Below are positions 56,169-64,000 of a stretch of DNA of 64,000 nucleotides, in pieces. The position numbers and the translations under genes are program-made. The notes beneath the pieces were generated by a model. That model was given only the letters and a program-made list of their open reading frames with translations, ran no database searches and had not been told where the DNA came from. Source of the stretch: Trichopria drosophilae (lineage: Eukaryota > Arthropoda > Insecta > Hymenoptera > Diapriidae); contig CM059587.1 of NCBI GenBank assembly GCA_030407085.1, positions 69,409,001 to 69,473,000 on the forward strand. The letters are read 5' to 3'. Numbering within the stretch: the first letter of the stretch is position 1; each line of letters opens with the position of its first letter.

Positions 56169-57697
56169 CGTTTAGTCATAATTTATCAATTTTAACTCTT
56201 AATATGTGAAAATTCCATACCACGCCAGTTCTCTATTGGGCATTATCGATGCCACTAAATTCAGGGAAGTTGAGAATTTTTAAAACAGTATAACCTAGGT
56301 TGTTAGTTTAGACAACTTTTTCCTATTTATTGCACCGATCTGCACCTAAAATCTGTCATATTTTTCGAATTATTTAAAACAGTTAATTAAAACTGTTTAA
56401 AGAAACTTATTACACGCATTCTTTTCAATCCTTTTAAACTCCAGTCAATTTTAAGTGATATTTACAAATTATTTCACTATATTGAATTCTCCATTTCGAT
56501 TTTTGAAAAATTTATGTCGGATTCGTAGTCATCGTTTGTTTTAAGATTTGTCTACCATATTGAATCCGTCATTTTTAATTTTTAGAAAGTCACATCGGAT
56601 TCCTAATCGTACTCGACTTGCCTTGTCCTATCCTGTTCCATCTCGGGTAATAAACAACGCGAATTTCACCTTAAACTAGAGATGCATGCCGCTTCACTAA
56701 GGCGAAACTTCAATTTAATATGAAGTTAAATTTGACTTTGAGAAGTGGCTCAATTCTCACTAGTTTAAGGTGAAATTCGCTACATTAAGATTATTTCCAC
56801 CTTAACAGACTTTACAGTGTACAACAATAGGCGCCGTATTGCATCGATACAAGTTTGCTAGACCAGAACCCGTTATGGGTCAAGTAGTAAATGTTCTTCA
56901 TTGTCTGTATAAAGTTAGTATCGACATGATAGTGAGTATTATAGCACTACATAAAGCCATATAAATGGCCTAATTCATACATAAATTAGATAACCATAAA
57001 CCATCGATCTAAAGCAGTTTCGGTTCACATGCTGCTACTCACAAAATCGGAGCGGCACGGTTAGCCTTACAGTAATAACATTATAAATGCGGTTTTCAAT
57101 TTATAAATCTACACTTTAAATTATGTATGAGCATAACTTAGGAACTATCACATGGTTACATACTGTTTTTTTAAAAGATTCTTTACATCTTTAATGCTAC
57201 TTAGATTTCGTATGTATCATTCTCTGCAAAACATGATCAATCGTACGAGTATTGAAAATGAGTGGATATTTGTGAAATATTGTATCTAGAGGGTTCCGAG
57301 CTCACTTATTGCGAATAATGATGTGCGATACAATGTACACTAGACAATTCGATATAACTTAAGAAAATAAACGGAAATATCTTATGGAACTCTTGTGGAG
57401 ATCTTAAAATTGTTTAATGTCTTCTTAAAAAACGCGTTAAGAATTTGTTCTGTGCGGGATTTAAGATACCGTAAGCTGTTTTTATTATTTTTTTTTATAT
57501 ATTTTGCTTTTATTATATTTGTATAGATGACATCGAATAAATAAACGAATGTGAGCCACGAAAAATTTGTTTGCACATTTTAAGTATAGAATTATACATT
57601 CTTATCAATTTAAATAATTTTGTAGTCACATACTACGCTTTTGACTATTCTTATTAGTTAATTTAATAATTTTATCGTACTGAAATGAAAATACAAA
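56169..57697. other. AT-rich DNA with old repeat fragments
   Basis: Inverted pieces of the 53.4-kb ACGAATCC repeat lie at 56515-56615. The sequence 56660-56790 contains TTTCACCTTAAACTAG and, inverted, TAGTTTAAGGTGAAATTCGC about 100 bases later, so a small stem-loop or MITE is possible. No gene is seen. Confidence 0.45.
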
Positions 57698-58854
57698 ACT
57701 AGCGTTGGCGTGGTGCCTCGCTCGCTTCGCTCGCTCAGAAACTTCTACCCAGTGGAGAGTCGGCTATTCCTTAAGACTAGTTTGTTTACTAACAGCTTTC
57801 AATTATATTATAAAATTATATTGATATTTGGGGGTCCAATCATATTTAGGTCCAAGTGGCTTCGATAGATATGTTACAACAATATAGTGTTTCTTATATT
57901 TATGAAAATTGAAAATGAGCATTTTCAAAACTTCGACCCCGACAACAGGCCAGCCGAAGTATTGATAAATAAACGTTGCAAAACACTTACTTCATGCACT
58001 TGTATTCTAATAGACTATTCGATGCATATTACATGTTTACTGTGTTTTACTAATTACTGTCTGTATTATTATGATATTATATATACATATAATTCGTCAA
58101 AGATATCTTGAAAGTGTCGAAAAGATCTATGACGGATATCTTATAGATATCTATAAGACATCTTTTAGATATATCGAAATAGTTATTTTCGTATCAAGGG
58201 CGTAAAAGGACTTATGCGCCCGTAGGTGGTCACCGCGCCCGAGGGGCTGGCAAAGACTACCCCTGGGGGGTAGGGGGTCGAAACGTCGAAATTTGATGAA
58301 AAACAATAGGGTAATTTTTTTGCCGCGATGACCAAATTCAATACTTTTTCAGATAATAGTCATAAACATTTTATACCAGTTTTTATGGCATTATCGTTGA
58401 CTTTAGGAAGAAAATGCATACAACCTTTTTTGTAGAGAATTTCATGCTCTACCTTTTTTGTTTGAAACATTTTTTAATAAAATTTGTATTTTTCAAAATA
58501 AATGCAAACAACTACAAAGAAACTTAATTGGGGCTAATTTTTTTTAGTAACGGACGGGTGGATCTGCCCCAAAATCTAATCAGATCTAAGTTATGCCAAG
58601 ACGCGTATTTTAAAAAAAAATTTATATCAATACGGTTATCCGTTCGCGAGTTATCGCGAGACATAAAAACGGGACGTACGTACGGACGTACGGACGTACG
58701 GACGTACGTACGTACAAGATCACGGACACAAATTTTTTTTTTCGTTTTTTGGCTTCCTTAGGGTCTGAAACGTGGACATTTGATGAAAAACTATAGGGTA
58801 ATTTTTTTGCCCGAGGTGACCAAATTCAATACTTCGTCCAGACTTAAGGTCTGG
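57698..58854 (+). repeat. 1.15-kb dispersed repeat, copy B
   Basis: This is co-linear with 31603-32746 and ends in the same palindrome, CCAGACTTAAGGTCTGG. It contains a GGACGTAC/GTAC microsatellite at 58673-58715 that is much shorter in copy A, so slippage has expanded it here. The frames at 57887 and 58528 are read-throughs. Confidence 0.88.
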
Positions 58855-60700
58855 GTCGAAGTAATAATCGAAAGAAATCATACTCAAAGTGATATCATTA
58901 TTTCAGTTTAACGAAAATCGTGAATACCTTTAACAAGGAATTTATCTAACCATTCTATAATTTAATTATGCGGAATATTCAATATTAATATGCATTTGAA
59001 TATGTTTCGTATTGTAGTAAGTGCAGTTTATATATCTGCATAAAATTAGTTAATATATCTTGTACGTGGGCGTATATTCGTACCAACGTATACGTATTTG
59101 GTCAATGTAAGAGTCGACAGTACTTTATAAGCTTTTAAGTTTCAAGAGCTGCATATCCTCTTAATAGATGGCGCCATACTTCACATTTGTGGAGGAAATA
59201 CAGAAACTGCAGAAACCTACAGCAAGTACAGCGGCGGCCATGAGTCTATTTCCACCAGATAAACGACATTGCGTAACGTAAACAAACAACGTGGCTCGTC
59301 TTACAAACAGCGAGCTGCTGTTTGAAAATCAATTTCGAAATATTGTTTCCTAGACGGGGATCGAACTCACGACCTACGACTTCGTAGTCCAAAGCTCTGC
59401 CGCCTGAGCCACGAAACCGGTATTTTTTAATTAAAATATTTAGACATCGATATTAATTCGTTTGTTGCAATTAAAAGTAAAAAAATAGCAACAGACATCA
59501 AACTGTTTATTAATTTCTGAAGTGTTATGAGCAATAATGAGTTCTTTATTTTAAATAGACTGATTATAACTAGAACAACAATAATATTCCCTATATTATT
59601 AGAACAACCAGTTTTCTATCCGAAGAAGGGGAGAAAATATCTAAAGTTAATAACATAATTTGCATTAACAATTATCATTTCCAGACTTAAAAGCCATGAC
59701 ATTTAGATATCAACGGAAAATATGTGATCCCTATTTTGTTTCTGTTGATCTAAAGTAAATTATCATTAATCGAGCCACGTATATCTACAAATCATCAACC
59801 GTAGTGTCAAAAAGCAATTATCATGCTGTAAGTTCATAACTACTACTATAGTTGCCACCATGCTGTAAGTTCATAAATACTACTATATTTGCAAACATTT
59901 TGGATGTCGTGTGATTAATTTAAAATTGCAGCCAGTTTACTATTGCATTCTCATCGATAGTTGGTATTTAATATTGTCAAATGTAAGTCAATTCGAAAAT
60001 TGAGAGCTGTATCTATGCAGATGTGCATATGTTCACATTTTGATGTGATCATGATTACATCAAAAATTTCATTGCATGTATTCACAACTTAGTAATCGAT
60101 TGTTAGGTAGGATATCCTGCCCATATTACAAAAAAAAAACAATAAAGATGATAATCATTAAAGAATTTAAATTTAGCGGGCCCGGTCGAAATCATTTCTA
60201 TTCGCGAACATCGGGCTTTATTGAGAAAACATTTTCGGAAAAAAATATTAAAAATGCTAATTTTGAATGTGAAATATATGAAAAATATGGAGAGACCGAA
60301 AAATTCAGAAAAATTAATGGGAAACTTGGAAGAACATTCGATAGACACGAGGGTACGAGAGCTTTCGATTTCCGGTTGAATGCTTTATCAACTCAGCTAT
60401 GTCTCCCCACATCCCTCCGTGCCGTTAATTTTTAATTAGTCACACGTTTCATACTTCTTCCCATTTTTCATATTATCTACATGAAAATGCATTGACGAAG
60501 AGTTTTTTTTATGAAATAATACCTAATCAGTTTGAGAAGCTTATTTGTCGGTACTGCGTAAAACCTGTACGTAAAAATGACTCATAATAAAAACTTGTAT
60601 TTATGAGTTTAGGATACGTCTCCCGTGGATTTGTAAAATGCCAAATGCTATATTGAAACGCGAAAAGAGAAGTATTCCGGATCTATTTCCGTGATGTTTA
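58855..60700. other. No gene recognised; GC-richer block at 59130-59330
   Basis: The block holds AGATGGCGC (59166-59174), a match to the core of the CTCF motif, and GGCGGCCATGAG, like a Pho/YY1 site, so a regulatory or insulator role is possible. The plus frame of 119 codons at 60076-60435 is Lys-rich, with no domain I recognise. Confidence 0.3.
59349..59425 (-). other. tRNA-like sequence (pseudo-tRNA or SINE head)
   Basis: On the minus strand an A box (TGGCTCAGGCGG) with a GCTC/GAGC D stem is followed by a B box (AGTTCGATCCC). The anticodon arm cannot form a normal stem; the sequence instead makes a CTACGA/TCGTAG hairpin, and the T stem and acceptor are mismatched. It resembles a tRNA-derived SINE head. 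A working tRNA is unlikely. Confidence 0.45.
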
Positions 60701-60779
60701 GCGTGTCATGTGCTCAAAAAGTGGTTAGTTCGCACTCGGACCAGAAATAATATCTCGGTTGTGCATATGCATATATGCC

Positions 60780-61200
60780 ATGTACTTTCCTCGTTAAGAC
60801 TGCGCCACGACTTACCTCTTTCCTTATTTATCTTCCCCCAGTTTATCATTTCAGCGCTCTGCTCTCTCTCTTCCTCTTTCTCGATCTGGATCTCTGTCTT
60901 TCCGTGTCTTATTCACAGCTTCTCATATCTGTCGTTTTCATCTTGTTTTCCCAGACTGCTCACCCTACCTGGCCTTCTCTTTTAGTTCTATTTTGCTCTT
61001 TCCTTTTCGCCTTGCACGTTCCCATTCGAAAACTTGCAACGGAGCATCGTTCCCGGAAGAGTCTCTGAGAGCCTCGTCTTGATAGAGCTCCGAGTACAGG
61101 AGAAGAGCCAACGTTCGTTCAGTTGCGAGCTCGATGACTCCTACATCGCGAACGTACTCTATTAGTGTGAACCTTATGAAAGCATAAGTGAACTTTTGAT
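60780..61200 (+). promoter_or_regulatory. Promoter-like island (pyrimidine-rich then CpG-containing)
   Basis: A long CT-rich stretch (60830-60990) is followed by a CpG-containing segment with TTCGTTCAGTTGCGAGC. There TCAGTT at 61119-61124 matches the arthropod initiator TCAKTY. No TATA box and no exact DPE at +28 are seen, and no coding exon follows that I can recognise. Frames on both strands are open here because of composition. Confidence 0.25.
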
Positions 61201-61210
61201 ATGTTGTCAA

Positions 61211-62514
61211 AATACGGCGATATAAATTTAATCGAAATTCAGATCTTTCATCAGGTTAAATAGACTTTCGTAAAATTAGTTCACAAAACTCATTTTTAGA
61301 CCTCTCTAGTCCCACGAACGTGATGATGTTATGTAAAATGTTAACTTTTGCCGATTTCTTAATGATATTTGATTGATCTGTGTGGAACATCAGAGATTAC
61401 TTAGTGACTACTAGAAGAAATAGTTCTATCCATCCTGTTCCATATCATTAGCTTTGGCATTGCTACAACGTGAGTTTGACACCCGTCTACTTACTATACA
61501 TGGACAATCTATTTTATTGAACAAACTGTAACAGGCAAGATTAAAAATATAAAAACCTCAAGGATTTTTAGATATAAATATTCAAACATCCAAAAACAAA
61601 TACTTTTACGTAACCATATAATGTTAAAATATGAATTCTTCTAATTACATATATGACTTGTACTTTTATAATAATACACCAGAATCAAAATTCTGTTGCA
61701 CCATAGAGCAGGAGCTACATATAATCAAATGCAGTGTTCAGACAAACGCCAAACTCTGAAACGGTAAAATAGAACCGTTCAGAAGTTGGCAACAAGCGAG
61801 AATTTGCGTGACGCCAGCAAGTTAGCGGCACGTTGCGTCAACGTGCTTCGACCCCTGTTGTAGCTTCGACATCAAAATCTTCATACACGGCAGTGATCAA
61901 ACGGGTGGTGAAAGTGTGATAAATAAACACATTATTAAAAATATAAACTGGGTTTTCCATCCAGATAGAAAAGATAAACATTTTTAACAAGAAGAGAAAA
62001 TTGTGTGCAACGAATGGAAAATATACCGTATTATCTGTGACTTAGTAAAAAATATTTATTCTTTTGCACGAATAATATTGCAATAGTTTTCACAATCTGT
62101 TCATAAGAAAATAGGTTACGTCTGAATTGTGTACCCCCAAATTGTGCCACTATAATGGAAAACCCAGTGCTATTTTGGAAAGTAAATTGTTTCATAGTAA
62201 CTTTGACTATTTTTCAGCATCTCTCAATAGTTTAATATACAATTAGTTGCATTTCATCAGTTGGGAAACTGTGGTAAAGTAAGTAAATAAACAAAAAGAA
62301 CTTTTAATGGAATACAACTAAGCGACTGGATTTGAGAAGATATAATTACTAATAAAATAGTTAAGAGAGTATACTTAATTATATAAGTACCTGTTTGTAT
62401 TATTTTTTTTTGGAACAATCATATGCCGGGTACATTTTTTGCAGTATGCATATTATAATGATGAAATCCAATCGAATTGTGATTCCAAGAAAACTGCATC
62501 GATTCTAGAAATGG
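61211..62514. other. AT-rich DNA, no gene seen
   Basis: A somewhat GC-richer piece lies at 61740-61880. I can name no exon, RNA gene or repeat. Confidence 0.45.
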
Positions 62515-62720
62515 CAGTACCTGGATAGAATCCCGGGTAAAATTGGTCCAATTTGACCCAAATAAAAAGAGGGTCCCAGCTGGGATCCACCCATGTTAAC
62601 CCGATTAACGATTTAACTACATTTGGCCTGAATAAAAATATGGTTCTGGTTAGAATTCACTCGGGCTATCTCGACCTATTCGGATCTCGAATACAACCAG
62701 GATAACCTAGCTGGATTCCG
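62515..62720. repeat. Degenerate repeat cluster, CAGCTGGGATCC type
   Basis: Two loosely similar units of about 70 bp each have TGAATAAAAA or CAAATAAAAA, then a GGTCC or GGTTCTGG word, then a CACCC or CACTCGGG word and a poorly conserved remainder. The palindromic CAGCTG and the GC-rich style resemble the 3.2-kb and 32.8-kb clusters, but the sequence is different. Confidence 0.4.
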
Positions 62721-63204
62721 GTCCGAGAAGGGTGGAAAATTTTACTCGTGTTACTTACTGTATTTTCTTCTTAAAATATGGTGTTAATGTATTATGCTGG
62801 GATAACACCTTAAGAAATTCATTATATTCAACGATTTTCCTGTTTCTTAAGTGTGCCACGGATGGAGTGCTTGAAGCGTAAATAAGTAAGCGTCTTATGA
62901 CAGTGCGAATAGAATGAATTATTGTACCTATATTCGGAGGTACTGAAATGTTTAATAAACCAAGGAAATTAGCAATTAGTTAGATACGAATCATATTCAG
63001 GAATAGTTGAACATCTGTTACTGTAAGGTATGATTTTTAAAACACCCTTTGAGACACTTTCCTGATGGCTTTGTAGATATAAGATAACAGTATTTTAAAG
63101 TAGTTTCTTAATTTTCTTCGTTTTATCGGCACTATAAAGTATGGAAAAAATATGTGCTTATTTAATATTTCGGCTGAATAGTAGAATGAGTGCTTCCGTT
63201 TATG

Positions 63205-63320
63205 TTATATGCACTCTCTAAATAACTTGGAGTGAATATTCATTCTTTACAGAGTGAACATTTCTGCTGTAGTAACAGAATGAATTTTCACTCCACAAAA
63301 TGCCAATACACACTCCAAAA
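63205..63320. repeat. Truncated copy of the 51.8-kb AGAGTGA MITE
   Basis: ACTCTCTAAATAACTTGGAG and TGAATATTCATTCTTT match the end of the MITE at 51817-52010. An inverted counterpart, GAATGAATTTTCACTCC, lies at about 63280. Confidence 0.65.
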
Positions 63321-63493
63321 AATTTATTGATCTATATATGTAAAAGAGTTGTTCCCATTTTTAGTTTAGATTTGAAGTGAATTCTCGCTTCAGAATAGAT
63401 TATTTATAGATTGTAGAAATATATAAATTCCAATAACTGTAATTATTATTCTTTTTATAATCAAATGTACATAAAAATATTTAGATACTATAG

Positions 63494-63557
63494 CCGTAAA
63501 ATCCGATTTTACGGCCTATTTTTAATCCGTAAAATGAGATTTTACGGATCACGTGTA
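63494..63557. repeat. Two near-identical 21-bp palindromes, 43 bp apart
   Basis: CCGTAAAAT followed by three bases and ATTTTACGG occurs at 63494-63514 and again at 63537-63557. A half site, GATTTTACG, follows near 63672. They look like paired dyad binding sites or the tips of a small repeat. Confidence 0.6.
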
Positions 63558-63940
63558 ACATGCATCTGCGCTGTCAAAAACATTACCCATGCGGTCTATA
63601 ATATGCAGTCTGCGAAATCGAACTTTTACAGCTTTCAGTACCGAAAAATAATGTTCTACACACGGCCGTAGGATTTTACGATCTTGTATCGAAAAATACT
63701 AAATATTTTTTCATATGACCGTTGAATTATACCTATTGTTACAAATGAATGTTTGTTAAAATAACTATACAAGTTTAAGAAGTTGTAAATTGTTTTTTAC
63801 TACGCGTATTCTTGAATTTCTTTATATTTCTAATATTTTCATTTCTAATATTTATATTAAACGAGATAAGATAAACCTTAATCAAAGTTTGTTTAAAAAG
63901 TAGTCGATGTATCCCGCGTGGAAATTTTCGGTACGGCATC

Positions 63941-64000
63941 AGTATGGCTTGAGTATTGGAAAGAGTACGGCTAAGTATTGGGAAGAGTATGGCTAAGTAT
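63941..64000. repeat. Tandem repeat of about 22 bp, cut by the window end
   Basis: AGTATGGCTTGAGTATTGG, AGTACGGCTAAGTATTGGG and AGTATGGCTAAGTAT follow each other with AAG or AAGAG-like joints. The array continues past 64000. Confidence 0.7.

Noticed and set aside
58673..58715. Regulatory array of GGACGTAC sites
   Set aside because: It is a microsatellite expansion inside copy B of a dispersed repeat; copy A has only a short version.
59349..59425. A functional tRNA gene on the minus strand
   Set aside because: The anticodon stem and acceptor do not pair; it is a tRNA-like remnant.
1..64000. CRISPR array, operon or other prokaryotic system
   Set aside because: No regularly spaced repeats with unique spacers and no clustered genes; retroelements, splice-like signals and insect-type 28S show nuclear eukaryotic DNA.

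Overview
The window looks like AT-rich nuclear DNA of an arthropod, most likely an insect. The evidence is a broken 28S rRNA piece that reads like the insect gene, an intact non-LTR retrotransposon with an Inr plus DPE promoter of the kind known from insect LINEs, and remnants of DIRS, P-like (THAP), piggyBac-like and DDE-type elements. There are many palindromic MITE-like repeats, and some of these short repeats resemble ones I associate with Hymenoptera, but that last point is only inference. I found no complete host gene. The window is best read as intergenic or deep intronic DNA.

Layout. 1-769 is one huge foldback. 770-13.9 kb is mostly AT-rich single-copy DNA with a 10-bp satellite, a CAGTACTG-rich cluster, a tRNA-like sequence and a 500-bp dispersed repeat. 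13.99-14.46 kb holds two palindromic MITEs back to back. 15.0-25.1 kb is the centrepiece: a decayed DIRS-type retrotransposon about 4.8 kb long, with both inverted terminal repeats, the internal complementary region, gag, RT, RNase H and tyrosine recombinase all recognisable. A 5.3-kb full-length LINE is inserted into it in the opposite orientation, flanked by a 12-bp target site duplication. 25.4-26.3 kb holds remains of a DDE-type transposase.

26.3-54 kb is mostly unassigned DNA. It carries a 28S rRNA pseudogene fragment, one copy of a 1.15-kb dispersed repeat, a palindromic MITE, a piggyBac-like C-terminal fragment, a 132-bp tandem duplication, several GC-richer islands and a few candidate exons with weak support. 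54.3-56.2 kb is an element with arms of about 630 bp in inverted orientation around a THAP-domain fragment. 57.7-58.9 kb is the second copy of the 1.15-kb repeat. 59-64 kb has a tRNA-like sequence, a promoter-like island and further short palindromic or tandem repeats.

How the parts relate. Only the LINE looks recently active. ORF1 is intact and ORF2 is interrupted only by a one-base phase change in a run of ten A. The DIRS element that hosts it has many stops and frameshifts in every protein, so it was probably already dead when the LINE landed. Three of the four clear coding modules outside these two (THAP, the piggyBac Cys-rich domain and the DDE transposase) are fragments. Host exon calls are tentative because short open frames are expected by chance.
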